Part shown: positions 48,845-61,300 of the stretch, one piece after another
Layout of the letters: the number at the start of each line of letters is the position of its first letter
Position numbering within the stretch: position 1 is the stretch's first letter
Assembly: GCF_049306965.1 (NCBI RefSeq)
Contig: NC_133197.1
Location: forward strand, 9,576,501-9,640,500
Source: Danio rerio
Taxonomy: Eukaryota; Chordata; Actinopteri; Cypriniformes; Danionidae
Length of the DNA stretch: 64,000 nucleotides
Direction: 5' to 3'
Notes under the pieces: model-generated
Database searches by the model: none
The model's input: the letters and a program-made list of their open reading frames with translations, nothing else
Told to the model about the DNA's origin: nothing
Made by a program: the position numbers and the translations under genes

Positions 48845-49145
48845 GATCTCCAGCTCTTTACGCCTAAAGTTATCAGACAATACAAACCATGCACTCCAGG
48901 AAAATCATCAGGCTCGAAATGTGTTCTGCAGTGTTCAGTACCAAATGCTCCAGATGCAACCTTAAGCATTTATAATGGAACCAGTTTATTCTCCATCAAC
49001 AAAGTTGCTGATCTTAACATTGACCTCAGTTTGTGTATGGAGGTGCAACATCAGGACACAAACCACTACAAATGTGTTATGAATGGTATCTACAGCAGCC
49101 AGCCTGTTCATCTCAACATCAAAACACTCTGTGAGCCATGTCCAG
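48845..49145 (+). CDS. Ig2 first C2-like Ig domain
   Basis: Phase 0 in, phase 1 out. Reads DLQLFTPKVIRQYKPC, CVLQCSVPNAPDATLSIYNG, NHYKCVMNG. It has both Ig cysteines, but Tyr-Asn-Gly stands where the W-Y-K-G of the family would be, so it lacks the core Trp. Confidence 0.75.
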
Positions 49146-50105
49146 GTACATTAGCTTTCAGTCACTAAGCTGATCTCAGGTTTTGTCTTTGAGGTGCATG
49201 AAAACAGTAAAGACGATTTATTTATTTATTTTATCTGCAACCCTGGTTATTCTGTGTTACAATGAAGTGTGCTGACAATGAAGTAAGTTCCAAACGCAGC
49301 TTTATTAGACAACAGATGGTCAGACAAGCAGGAGCAAATGGCACAAAAAGGGGTGATCCAATAGAGTAAAACCTTGCTCACACTGTGGGATTTCAGCCAC
49401 GATTTAGTCGTCTAATACAAATTTGAGAAACTGAAATAGATTCCTAAAATCATAGGCTAACAAGGACAGCCACTATTGACAGTTATAATCAGATTTCCCC
49501 TCTGATGAAGTTCTGAAACTGACATTATGACAGCTGAGATCTTACAGTGTGACATGGGAACCAACTGTGGGAGCACATGCATATGCAGATGACCCAGCCG
49601 GGCCTCGAATCAGTGACCTTCTTGCTGAGAGGTGATTGTGCTACGTACTGCACCACCGTGACGCCCATGCTACAGTTGTTTAGGATTATAAAAAATTGCA
49701 GAAAGACAGTCATTAGCTACGTTTCTATCCAATCATAACTTTTGTAAATGCGTCTGCACTCTGCATCCCATGACTTCAAACGCTACCACATGTTCATTGC
49801 GTCAGCATCGTCTTCTGAGGCATCAACTTTGCTTTTAAACAAAACAAAGCTTCTCCTACCACAGTAAATTCAGTTTTTACTTTAGATTTTTAGCACCAGT
49901 TAATCAGGAAGTCACAATTTTATTTAAATTGACTCGTTGGATGAAAACACTGCTTTATGCGCACGTCTTTTATGCGATACGTCAGTTTTGCGCATACATT
50001 TAATTCGCTTTTTTATGTCTGAGGTGAATATTTCAATGATTCTGGGTCAGTAACCTATAAAATTGTTTTAAATTATGCTGTGATTGTGTTTTGATTCTCA
50101 TACAG

Positions 50106-50426
50106 ACATAACAAAAACTCCAGTTTCAGTGACTGCAGAAGAATCTGTCACTCTACACTCTAACCTTACAAAAGAACAAAAAGGGATTCATGTCATGTGG
50201 ATGTTTGAATGTAATCCTAATGGAATGAGTCTGGTTGCTGAAATCCTTAATAACATAACCTCAAAATCTGACTGTGATGATGGGAGATTCAAAGACAGAC
50301 TGCATATAGACAGTCAGACTGGAGATCTCACGATCACAAACAGCAGCAAAACAGACTCTGGAGTCTTTAAACTACAGATCAACAATGGAGTCTCCAAATG
50401 CTGGAGTTTTAATCTTTCTGTCTATG
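50106..50426 (+). CDS. Ig2 V-like Ig domain
   Basis: 321 nt, phase 1 at both ends. Reads TPVSVTAEESVTLHSNL, HVMWMFECNP, DRLHIDSQTGDLTITNSS, DSGVFKLQI. Like the Ig1 V domain it lacks the canonical B-strand cysteine. Confidence 0.87.
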
Positions 50427-50510
50427 GTGAGTAAATGTAATGAATCATCTCACATGTATAAATGCACAATCTAGATTTGTGTTAATTTGTTGAACCATCT
50501 CCTCTCCCAG

Positions 50511-50795
50511 CTCTGCTCCCTGTTCCTGTCATCACCAGACACTTTTCATCATCATCATCAGACTCCAGATGTTCAGTGTTGTGTTCAGTGGTGAATGTGA
50601 GTGCTGTGAGTCTCTCCTGGTACAAAGGAAACAGTGTATTGTCCAGCATCAGTGTGTCTGATCTCAGCATCAGTCTCTCTCTACCTCTGGAGGTGGAACA
50701 TCAGGATAACAACAACTACAGCTGTGTGGTCAACAATGCCATCAGAAATCAGACCACACATCTGGACATCAGTCAACTCTGTCCTGATTTGCCAG
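50511..50795 (+). CDS. Ig2 second C2-like Ig domain
   Basis: 285 nt, phase 1 at both ends. Reads [33 protein letters not shown] and a membrane-proximal QLCPDLP. Very close to the Ig1 C2 exon. Confidence 0.9.
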
Positions 50796-50886
50796 GTAGT
50801 GATGTCAGTCAAGAAGCTGATTAATCTTTGTTATTTCCTATTTGCAGTTTCAATAAGAATTTCTTTCTATATTTAAGGTTTTTGAT

Positions 50887-51608
50887 CAGTGGTCTCAAAC
50901 TTAATTCCTGGAGGGTTGCAGTTCTGTATGGTTTAGCTCCAACCAGCTTCCAACTCACACCTGCTTAATAGTCTCCATTCAGATGCAGTCACACTGGACT
51001 TTTCAACCCATAGATTTCCGTTCATAAGCATGCGAATGCGTCAGACTGGAAACGCAAGGTCATGCGTCAAGTTTTAAAGGTCGCTGCGTTGCAAAGTTCA
51101 AGCATGGTAAACTCTGACCTGTGAAATCGCATCACTTGGCTGCGTGAGACCTATCGAGAATCAAAATATGACATCTCTGATAAAAAATAAAAAATATTGA
51201 CCAATCGCTCGCTTTATATTGTCTAATCATCTTGTGTTAAGAGTTCACACTTAGCGCATGATTAATACGTAGCTTGTTTGGCATGCTGTCTCAGGAGAGA
51301 GCTCAGAGCTCAAGGGAGCCACCGTGCCGCCCATTCTGGATAAAGGAGGAAGAAGGGGTGGAGGGGGGTTTCTTCCAGACGAAGATGGTTGTAGAAAGGA
51401 AATGAGGATATATATAGTGATTTGGGATCCTTTGATTGGAGGATCATGATTAGCTAATGTGGACCAGCTGGGTCAATCATGAGCACATAAACTTTAGCAT
51501 GACCACAGCTTTGGTCTTGAACACCTTGATTAGTGGGATCAGCGGTGTTTGATAAGGGTTGGAGCAAAACTGTGCAAAGCTGCGGCCCTCTAGGATTAGA
51601 GATTGAGA
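50887..51608. mobile_element. hAT-type MITE split by later insertions
   Basis: The left arm (CAGTGGTCTCAAACTTAATT) and the inverted right arm (ends GGATTAGAGATTGAGACC) belong to the foldback family of 25,974. Between them sit a GCGTCA-rich piece and composite repeat copy 4. Confidence 0.6.
51238..51490 (-). repeat. Composite SINE-bearing repeat, copy 4 (short)
   Basis: Shares GAGTTCACACTTAGCGCATG, GCTTGTTTGGCATGCTGTC and CTGGGTCAATCATGAGCACA with copy 2, but the SINE-like middle is mostly deleted. Confidence 0.65.
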
Positions 51609-51628
51609 CCTATGATTTAAATCAGGGG

Positions 51629-51780
51629 TCACCAATCTCGGTCCTGGAAGGCCGGTGTCCCTGCAGGGTTTAGCTCCAACTTGCCTCAACACCTGCCTAG
51701 ATATTTCAAGTATACCTAGTAAATCATTGATTAGCTAAAATCTGCAGGACACTGCCCTCCAGGAACAAGTTTGGTGACCC
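51629..51780. mobile_element. hAT-type foldback MITE
   Basis: Ends CAGGGGTCACCAATC and, inverted, CAGGGGTCACCAAAC. Flanks ATTTAAAT and ATTTAGAT look like an 8-bp duplication with one change. Confidence 0.75.
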
Positions 51781-51900
51781 CTGATTTAGATGAAAACAAT
51801 TATAAGTTTACTTGTTACACTTTCTTGGATATAAAGAACAATGTTGGGTTAACTTTTTTATCATTCAGTTGTCATAATTTTAGTCCAAGAAATGATTCTA

Positions 51901-52028
<128 letters not shown>

Positions 52029-52136
52029 CAAAAAATGTTTCTTTATTTAAAGCATGTTTTTACTTGTGTATCTTGTTTGAATTCTCTTTGGCAGGAGTGA
52101 TTTACAGAAAATTTGTTTTCTTTTTGTTTAATCCAG

Positions 52137-52241
52137 GCCAGAGAACTCTCATTAAGACAATAGGTGGGGTGGTTGTTGTTGCTCTTGTCCTTGTCTCTGC
52201 AGTGATATATTGTCTCTACAAACATTGCACAACAAGAGAAG
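52137..52241 (+). CDS. Ig2 transmembrane exon
   Basis: 105 nt, phase 1 at both ends. IGGVVVVALVLVSAVIYCLY is the membrane span, followed by KHCTTREG. Ends AGAAG|GCAAGT, a GC donor as in Ig1. Confidence 0.85.
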
Positions 52242-52439
52242 GCAAGTATTACCTACAGCTGAAATATGGCCTTTTGGTGCAAAAACATCTTTTATTTACA
52301 CAAGTTATTGCCAATCTTCTGTTTTTATTTTCTGATTTCAGATTTATAATCATTTAGCATTTTAGGACATCAAAAAAGTGGCAATTAAAAAGTCCTAAAC
52401 CATTATTATTATAAACGCCAAAGCGAATATATTAAAGAG

Positions 52440-52444
<5 letters not shown>

Positions 52445-52531
<87 letters not shown>
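52445..52531. repeat. (TA)n microsatellite
   Basis: Near-perfect TA repeat in an Ig2 intron. Confidence 0.95.
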
Positions 52532-52537
<6 letters not shown>

Positions 52538-52641
52538 AGAGTAACTGCAGAATAAACTTTTTTTTTTCTACTCAATGATGGCTTGTCAGTCAGTCAGTGG
52601 AAGATCTCACTGTCGATCTGGTGAATCTGTTTGTTTAACAG

Positions 52642-52683
52642 TTGCTGGGAGTCAAGATCAAACCAGTCAAAATCCCCAAACAG
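52642..52683 (+). CDS. Ig2 cytoplasmic exon a
   Basis: 42 nt, phase 1 at both ends: VAGSQDQTSQNPQT. Duplicate of the exon at 53,142, with similar upstream intron text (TCTGTTTGTTTAACAG). Confidence 0.8.
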
Positions 52684-53141
52684 GTTTGTTAAAAGAAAAT
52701 ATCACTTTATAGACCATTTCAATGTGGTGATGAACATTTCCTGCTTGTTATTAAACTCTTTCATAACTGTAACATAAGGCAATTCAGTCATAACTTCTTA
52801 TTAAAACAGCTGTCATAACATTATTTATCAATATGTGTCTGTTTTTGGATTCTCGTAAGCTATAAAAATTAAAAATGTAATACAGGAAATACGATGGGAC
52901 CATTGATGTTTTTGGTTACATCCCTCAAAAAGGTCTATGTGTATAAATGTTACTATGTATGTTATAATTTTACTATATGTATTTAAAAGTATTAGACTGT
53001 GATGTGAAGTGTATATTTATAATAAATGAAAGAGAAAATGCAACCATTTTAAAATAAACTAAACATTTTTATACAACAATGGCCTGCAGTCAGTCAGAGG
53101 TATATCTCATTGTCAGTCTGATGAATCTGTGTGTTTAACAG

Positions 53142-53183
53142 GCGACGGAGGTCAAAATGAGACCAGCCAAAAACCTCAAACAG
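53142..53183 (+). CDS. Ig2 cytoplasmic exon b
   Basis: 42 nt, phase 1 at both ends: GDGGQNETSQKPQT. A tandem duplicate of the previous exon. Confidence 0.8.
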
Positions 53184-53283
53184 GTTAGTTGCAGTTTACA
53201 ACATTTTTGTCAATACACTCAAAATAATCCAAATACAAGTTTACAATAACTATCATTATAGTATGCATTTTTTTTATTTATAG

Positions 53284-53390
53284 CAAACCCTAGAGAGCGC
53301 AACCAAGCTGAAATTGAATCTGACCCTTTGATTACCAGTTCAGCCTCCTCAGAGGAATCTATCAGTTTATCCACATTGTGCTGGAAGTAG
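53284..53390 (+). CDS. Ig2 terminal exon
   Basis: Reads ANPRERNQAEIESDPLITS and then SASSEESISLSTLCWK, stop TAG at 53,388. No tyrosine motif, so signalling, if any, would need a partner. Confidence 0.8.
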
Positions 53391-53569
53391 ATACAGAGAT
53401 CTTTCTCTCATGCATTTCCAAAGACGTTTCAATTTTATGCAGAAATTGTAAATTCAGTGGTCAAGTGAACTAAATCAAATGTACACCCTTTTGTAATCAT
53501 TCTATGAACCCTCCAGTTAGGGTGTAACATTTAGAAAATCAGATGCAAAAATGTATTGGTCAATGGTAC

Positions 53570-54089
53570 ACTGTAAAAAAAAAATCTTAGAAATTGTTAA
53601 CTCAGTTTAAAATCCTAAGGTAGGTGGTCATATTTTTGAGCTCAGTGTTGACTTATGAAAACTATTTAACTGTGTGTTTAGAACGGTTTGTTCAATGAAT
53701 ATAAGGAAATCTGTTGAGATGTAAAATTGATTTCTTCATTTAAGTGTTTTCCTGTAAAACATTAAAAGTTGGGTTAACTTACATTTTTAAACCCTCCGCT
53801 GCAAAGAAATATTGAGTTTTTAAACTTCAGTGGTTAAAGTTGTGCCAAATAATTTTTGAACTTGAGTTGAATCAACTTATTCCCTAAAAGTACTTGACTT
53901 AAATGGGCATTTTTGCTCAACTTAAAAAATTATTTGGCACTTCAACCACTCTCAATTTCAAGTTAACTCAACTTAAGAAAATATTTAGCACAACTTCAAA
54001 CACTGAAGTTATATAACCTAAAAATTGCTTTGCGGGCAGTTGCTTTAACATTTTACATTAACTCAACTTTGTATTTTTTACATTGTGTT
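53570..54089. mobile_element. Candidate non-autonomous DNA element
   Basis: The left end ACACTGTAAAAAAAAAATCT and the inverted right end ACACAATGTAAAAAATAC are alike. The interior is rich in AACTTAA and TTAACTCAACTT words, some in inverted orientation. Confidence 0.5.
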
Positions 54090-54253
54090 TATTGGTCAAT
54101 TTATGAGCATTATTAAACTGTATTGGCAAAAGCATGAAAAAGGCTAAAACCAAGTATATTAATTAATTGTGTGAGGGCAATGAGTTGTGTGCCTGCGTAA
54201 CAATCCAACATTTCTCAGCTTAAATGATTACACTTGCTAAAACCAAATGAAAG

Positions 54254-55732
54254 TTTAAGGTCCACCCAGTTGAACACTGGTGGATGAAGGTTCAATGCCT
54301 TTCCAGTGCCATTTCCAGTGCACAATGTTGGTTTACCTTAAATTTAACTCATATCTGACTCCAATTTTAGTATGAGGTGGTTTAGAATATGAATATATTT
54401 ATCTTTAGTTTTATCTGACTTCAATCATAAAACATTAAGAAGATTATATCAATATGTAATTTAGATAAATGTTTGAACCTTTTGTCTTCACTAGTAACTA
54501 TTACATCCGTTCATTCGGATGCTCATGTCGCTCAGAGAAATCGCCTCGGCCGAAGGCGTCCCGCACAATCACACTCTGGTCAGTCTTGAATATTAAACAG
54601 ATGTAATTGACTAATACTTTAGATGGCCGCTACCAGCGCGCTCGTTCTAAAGTACTTTAGTTAGTCCCGCTTAGATGTACACCCTTGAGTTAAGACAATA
54701 TCATTTCTAATTAGAGGTTAAGGCATTATTATAAATGTACCCGACTACTGGACTCTATAGTAACTTTGGTTTTCACCAAGCCCATGGTTCCCCATATGAA
54801 CTTAATTTAGAATAATATTACCTTTAAACAAAGGTCGGGTACCCAATCTAGGTTAGTCGTGCAACACCTTGTTGACCTAGACGGAAGTTAACGCCCTTTC
54901 CACCTAAGTACACTTGAATCAATATTAAGAGTCAGCCGGATCCCTAAAACACAATTAGTGTGCCCAATGCTCCATCTCAACTGGATTCTAGTCCGTCTAC
55001 TGACCTGACGCAAGACATGCGGAAACAAGGATACAGCGTAATCTACTTGAATTAATAATTACAGAGTGAGCAAAATATGGTCAAACATTACAATTTATTA
55101 GTCAGGTAAATGTGTATTATGCCAATTCAATCAGTCAATTCATAAATGATCAATACAAAACATCAAATTATCAAAGATAAATCCAAGATGAAAAGATGTA
55201 TACCTGACTTCAAATTTTAAATAACATGGAGCATAAGCTCCATGTTACGAGCTGATCTGGGTAGGCAGAATCGCCCTGAGCCTTTCTCAAACCTTACCTT
55301 AAATAATCCAAGAATTCCCTCAAGGAAGGGGGTGTGTGTATAACAAAAGGCAATCACATTTAGTGCTGCCTGTGGAAAAGTCACACCCTTCACAGTGGTT
55401 CAAAAGATGCCTGAAGTTAAATATTTATTGTTTTGATTATGTCTATTTCTGAGGGAATGAGACCATTGTACCAGTCGCACTGAGACATTTCAAATGATAT
55501 GAAACATGATAGATAAAGTCACTTTGGTTAATCTAGAACATTCAGACTTTGAAATGATGTGTGAGTTGGGGTGGATGAAGCCGAGTTTCAGCAGACTCAG
55601 ATGCAAATGCAGCAGGAGCTGGTTTTTCCCGCATTCCCACCTGCTGGGTTGGGGAGTCACCAGTCTCTGTTTTCAGCTCATGTTTTGAATTGTCAAAGAC
55701 ATCAAAATATTCGCAATATTTCAACTCTTACA
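54254..55732. mobile_element. Solo LTR-like fossil, second copy
   Basis: Colinear with 18,014-19,399, sharing TGACTCCAATTTTAGTATGA, CAATTTATTAGTCAGGTAAA and TCCCTCAAGGAAGGGGGTGT. It ends CTCTTACA. The target duplication is not clear. It has an additional, more diverged middle section. Confidence 0.6.
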
Positions 55733-55739
55733 AAAGCTA

Positions 55740-56860
55740 TATAAATATAGTTTGTCATTCACATGTATGAACATTTCATCAAAGATTGTCAAAAAACTTA
55801 ATGGAAATAAATAGCATCACTGGTAAGAGAAAGTGTAGAATAGTTTTTAAATGAGTCTGTATGGATTGTTACAGGTTTTTATGTACAGATGAGCGAGTAA
55901 TACATCAGTATTGTTGTATATATAGTTAGAAATGTCCCATGAGTTGTTTCTTAGCTGTGAATCCCAAGTCACACTTACTTTTAACATACAGAAGAATGAT
56001 TACAATTAAGGAAAATAAGAATGAATTGAATAAGGAGTATGTGTATGTTATTATAAAAGTTTAACTTTTCATTTCTTTTTTACTTTTGGCAAAATCTTTG
56101 TAATTGTAGTAAAATGAATGAGTGAGTGTTTCAGATGTATAAGGTGTTAATTTTGATCATGAAGTTTTGTAATGAATCTTGCTGCTTGCTAAAATCTACA
56201 ATTACAGTTTTAATTCAAGACTGGACTTGTCTTTTTTGTTTTCTTTAAATAACTTGTGCATTGCTTCTCATTAAGAAAAAAAAAGCTTTTAAAACATTTT
56301 TATTTTCACTTTCTTTACTGACATGTATTCTCCAAAAGGTTACAAGGTTCCTTTTATGCTTTGTTTTTATTTGAGTGTTGTTAATCTGATTGTACTGTAT
56401 ACATAAAGAGTCAAAGCTGATTTATACTTCTGCGTCAAGTGCTTGCATTTGCTCCGGCGCAGAAAAAATGTCTAAAAATCTAAAGAAAAATTAACTACAT
56501 GTCGCAACGATGCATAGCGCAAGCACTGTGATTGGTTGGCTTGGTAGAGCTGATAGACTGCATGCGACCGGGGGTCCGGGGATGGGTGCGTGACTTATTT
56601 ATTAGATTATCACTCGTTTGCGGGCATTATAAGTCCCCCAAATGCATTGAAATGAACACAACTAAATACATAATTTGCAAGCTAAAGTAAACGAGACAAC
56701 AATTTTAATTCCACGTACTTACACTTGTAAAATGGAGGATGAAACTGATCCATGATGCACTGATCCATGTTATGACCTAGTCCATCAGTAGTCTTTTCTG
56801 ATCATTCCTTTAACAAACGGCCGATGAAGTCTCCTTGTTAGCATGTAGTTTCTAGAAGCA
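55740..56860. other. Gene-poor DNA downstream of Ig2
   Basis: AT-rich. A GCGTCA-rich repeat piece at about 56,405-56,590 (TTTATACTTCTGCGTCAAGT) resembles 48,490-48,560. No gene is seen. Confidence 0.5.
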
Positions 56861-56869
56861 CTCGAACTG

Positions 56870-57860
56870 CTCAGTCTGGACAAAATGCAAGTTTGTCAAA
56901 GCAGTTTTGATTCATCAGCGTCACCAACTGGAAATTAGTGTGAAGCACAACATACTCTTTTACATCTGCTTTGGGTTTATTGGCAAGTTAGAAAAACGAA
57001 CTTTTAGGTGCATATAGTTGTCACTTCTTGTGTTGGTGATTTAGTCTAAGCGTGTATGATAACATCTATATTCTGGATTTTTAAACAGCTTTAATAATTT
57101 TACCTGACCCTTAATTTGTATTTAATAAATTCCTGATTGTATATTATTTGCATAGTACAGTTCTTTTCTTAATGATTAATTCCATTTATTCTTATACCTA
57201 GGAAGTAGATATATTAATAACACATACATGGTTTCCTTCACATGGCACATTTTACCCGTTATGTAAAGAATCGAGTTAAGTTTAGTATCTTATTATAGTC
57301 TGGTCATCTCTTCTATATCTCTAAACACACCTATCTAACACTCTCTTGAATATCAGGCTACGTAAATGTCTTCCTGTACTATTACTCCACTTTCCTTGCC
57401 ACTTGTCTTCTTTAGAAAAACTTGCATTTAAGTAAATATATTCATGAAGTACATTTTGGACAGACAATTTAATAAAAAGGAGTATTTAATAATATTGAAG
57501 AATTGCTTACGTTTTATTTCCCTGTATGCGGTAAAGAAATGTGTATCTCCATCCAGCTCATGCAAGTAATGTGGTAAATTTCTTCTTAAACAAGCAAACT
57601 GCATTGAGGAGATAAATTATTTTACATAGCGAACCCAATGTCATTTCCTATTGGTCTAGATTTACTACAATTATTAACTAGAGACAGGTTTAGCTGTTGC
57701 CTTAATTTATCTATGTAAACAAGACGAGGATTTGATTCTCTGCTCATGCTGAACAGTTCCTTTCATTTTCGTTTTCTTCGTGGATTGCGAACAGCCGAGC
57801 AGGATCTGCCTACTGGACTGGAGAAATAATTAATTTCCAATCCCGTTTTAAATAGTGAAA
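56870..57860 (-). other. Duplicated NLR 5' region without its gene
   Basis: Colinear with 42,570-43,770: TGGACAAAATGCAAGTTTGT, ACCTGACCCTTAATTTGT, CTGTATGCGGTAAAGAAATG and ACTGGAGAAATAATTAAT all recur. It holds the putative NLR 5' UTR exon with its donor (exon end 57,511) and the ISRE. No NLR coding exon lies on the expected (lower-coordinate) side, so it is an orphan promoter. Confidence 0.8.
57761..57776 (-). promoter_or_regulatory. ISRE / IRF-type element, duplicated copy
   Basis: The minus strand reads GAAAACGAAAATGAAA, three GAAANN units with exact 6-base spacing, as at 43,653-43,668. Confidence 0.65.
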
Positions 57861-58488
57861 CATAATATATTTCAGCACTGATCTGAACTTTTATATGTCA
57901 GAGATCTGGATTTTGAAAATACAAATAGACCACAAATAGGCTACTGAGAGAAAATGTGAAAATATAAAAATATCTAGACAAAATATTTCCAAAACGCTGC
58001 ATTGTTTGATAGTAGCCTCTTATTTCATGTTTTCAGATTATGTACTGCCACTAAAATAACAATTCGATCATTTCTGCGTCTTTTAAATAGACTAATCACA
58101 TAACACAATACCTGAAGTGAAACCAACAGGGGATATAACGGAAATGGTTTGTTTGACACGAGCTAGTCTACATGTGGCCAACACAACCTACGCAGTATCG
58201 AAAAGCTTGGAGTATAAACTTTATTTTAGAGAGAGTTTAGACTCTAATCTCTCTCTCGGAAAAATAGTTCTATCTAGTTTGAGGGAGTAGTGTCTCAAAC
58301 TACATTGAAGCATCGTTTAGTGCACATGCAAAGCAAATCCAAGGAATGCAAACAATTTATATTAAGGCGTATTTCCGCCTCGATTTAGCCTATTACCTTA
58401 TCGAAAACAAGTTTCAGAGAGAGGTCTAGACGTAGAGAGGAAAGGAAATTCTACTCCATCAAGCAAACCACGCCTTCATCAGTAAGGA

Positions 58489-58594
58489 TATTTATGTGAT
58501 CTCCACAAACAGTTTTTTACGCGAACATAATACTTAGTCACGCTGCCACAGAGAATCCGATTAATTACACTGAGCATCAACAGGACACATACAG
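58489..58594 (+). promoter_or_regulatory. Ig3 promoter and first (UTR) exon
   Basis: A TATA-like ATATTTATG, then a block ending GGACACATACAG|GTTAGT. Matches the Ig2 and Ig4 copies, here with a normal GT donor. Confidence 0.6.
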
Positions 58595-59725
58595 GTTAGT
58601 CGCTTATTTTTTTATTATTATTATTTTCTTCTAAAAGTATGACGCAGAGTGAAGTATGCCTCCTACTTATCAGGTGCTAATCCGACGAAGAACAGATGAA
58701 AGTATGTCATGCGTTTGTTGTTCCGGCACTATCCTATCACTTTTTTTTTCAACTGGGATACTTAATGGACTAAACTTAAGGAGTCCATTTAAATGTAAAT
58801 GTAATGCAGAACTGTAAATATTCAAATAATTTAAAGTACAAGCTTGTTTCAATAGCATTCCTTCACTATAAAAAATACAGACAAATTCAGTTTGTACTGC
58901 TTTTCAATTTTGATACAACTCTAATAATTAAATAAGTTTTCAGAAAAAAAGAATAAAGTCTGTGAATAGAGTATAAACCTCTCAAAATAATATTAAAATT
59001 TAACACTGCATGGAAACCCCAAACCCGCCATATAAGGAAAAAACAAAAAGAACCATATAAAAATATATATATATAATCCTCAAATGGGAAGCTTTGCATT
59101 TTTGGGCATTTGGACCTTTTGTAGGCAGTAATTTTGCAGCCTAGGGTCATTAAATATTTTTTGAGTTGATTTGTACTTTACACTGCATAACCCTCTACAT
59201 ATTTTTATTTCTGCTGTTTAAAACAGAACATGGCCATTCATCAAATTATCAACAGTTTCTTATAAAGTTTTACAAATAACTGAAATAAACTGATTCCAAA
59301 CAACATATAACTCGATTTTAAATAAAACATTTTCATAAAGTATTCAGTTTTATTTGTATATTGATTTCTAATTTTTTTTTACTGTGTAAAGATAACAAAT
59401 ATATATAAAAAAAAACAAGTTCACAAAAAATACACCTTAAAAACTGGTTTTATCTGTCATGTCATGTCATTTCCATTTTTACGGGGCCGGGTCATGGGGG
59501 CAGCAGTCTTAGGAGAGAACTTTCCCAGGGAGGCTGAGGATTCTATTTGTTATTTATTTTTATTTTTTTTCTATCAGGTCAGAACATATTTCAAAAATCT
59601 TTTGAATTTTAAAGTGCTCAGATAGGCAAAATCTGTAGATTGACACACTTTGTTACATTACATGGGTAGCTACAAAACCATTTAGACCAATTTTTACTTC
59701 TTTGTTCATATTTGTTCAAATACAG

Positions 59726-59793
59726 GTGGAGCCATAGATTTTGTTTACAACCTTTGAAGATGATGAATATCTCATGGATTATTCTGTGTCTGG
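59726..59793 (+). CDS. Ig3 leader exon (partial gene)
   Basis: Acceptor AAATACAG ends at 59,725. ATGs at 59,760 and 59,763 start MMNISWIILCL, phase 1 at G|GTAAAG, like the Ig2 leader exon. No Ig-domain exon follows before the next promoter copy at 62.3 kb, so the gene looks truncated. Confidence 0.65.
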
Positions 59794-60079
59794 GTAAAGT
59801 CTTTTGTTGCTTTTATAATACAGTTTACAGTTAGCATGACTAGAAATTCAAAAGGATAAACAATTGTGCACACTTTTTCGCATGCTTGTATGACTAGTGC
59901 TAGGGCTAAGGGCCATGAAACCCCCGTTTCAGCAGGGTGTTTTCACACCTCTAGTTTGGAAAAAGTCAGGAAAGTGGGCGTGTCCAGCTCTGTTAAGGGG
60001 GAGTGTCAGAGGAGGGGAAGAGGGAAGGTGCATAAAAATTTGCATAAAAATGGGAGTGTCGGTTTGGGCACACGCTGAT

Positions 60080-60357
60080 TTTCACAGGCTGGGAGATGAC
60101 CAGCTAAAACCAGCTTGACCAGCCTAGCCAAGCTGGGAGTCCAGCCAAAACCAGCTATATCCAGCTTAAACCAGGCTGGTCAAGCTGGTTTTAGCTGGAT
60201 TTGGCTGGTAATTTTCCAGCCTTACCAGCCAAGACCAGGCTGGAAATGGCTGGAAACCAGCCTGGAAATGGCCAAAACCCCTCTAAAACCAGCCTGGTCA
60301 ACCAGCTAAAACCAGCCAACCAGCCTAGGCTGGTTTAAGCTGGATTTTTCAGCAGGG
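60080..60357. repeat. CCAGCTAAAACCAGC foldback-type repeat, left block
   Basis: Dense palindromic repeats (CCAGCTTGACCAGCC, AAACCAGGCTGGT) ending TTTTTCAGCAGGGA. Confidence 0.75.
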
Positions 60358-60847
60358 AAATCTGCCTACATAGTATTATCATAAGACAAGTTTAAATAAG
60401 TGCAATTTTCCTTTTTTGTCACGACGTACAGTGGAAAGCAGCCCATACAGTCACCTCTGCCATCAATTTTATGGATGAGTGTAAATATTGCAGTTATGAC
60501 AGAGTTAAATGTGTTCAGATGAAGAAAAAAAGACGAAAAATCACTTGATCACGTTAAAATGACAGTTAATATGTCTGTATTTTTACACATTTATTCACAC
60601 GTTTGCATTACTGAGAGCAGGAAAGAGACAGGCTGCACTGGTAAGCAGTATCTTCATAAAATCGTTTAATTAAAATAAATGACCAACAAATGAATCTGTC
60701 TCGACAGCCTTTACAAGTGAAGCAATTATCTATATCTACACACAATCTAAATTCCCAATTAGAATAATACTACAAACTATAAAATACTATTCATGAAAAT
60801 ACCTAAATAACAGACAAAATCAAAAGGCCAACACAAGCGGGCTGAAC

Positions 60848-61300
60848 TCCAGACCAGGGGCCTCATGTATCAACGCTGCGTACACACACAAATACTTTGC
60901 GTACGCCAGGTTTCAAGCTCAGAATCGCTCGCGTTTGGATTTACTAACAATGAACTGAATGTGGGAATGTGCGCAGCTCCACGGCAGCTTTATGGCTGGC
61001 GTACGCACATTTTTTGTGCATGTCTGTTTTATTTCCATTGGCGACTCCTAGAGGCGGTTGTGTTAAATTGCTCTCTACAAAGTGTCTAAGCCGTGCAATG
61101 GCAGCTGTATGAGACGGATTCATCTAGCAGGTATATAAGGTTTCCATACCATACAGTTGACCAGCTAAACATTAAAGCGCAATTTGCAGCGGTCGCCTGT
61201 TTTCCCAATGTAATCTGAGCTATCGACCGCACACACATTGCTATAAAGACACTATCTGAAGATGAATTTGCATACGTGAATCAGAAACATTTCCATTCAA
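60848..61300 (+). mobile_element. PIF/Harbinger-like transposon 5' part
   Basis: Starts GGGGCCTCATGTATCAACGC and TGCGTACACAC, a terminus well known from fish Harbinger elements, with GGCGTACGCACATTTTTTGT inside. The opposite end and any transposase were not found. Confidence 0.5.
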
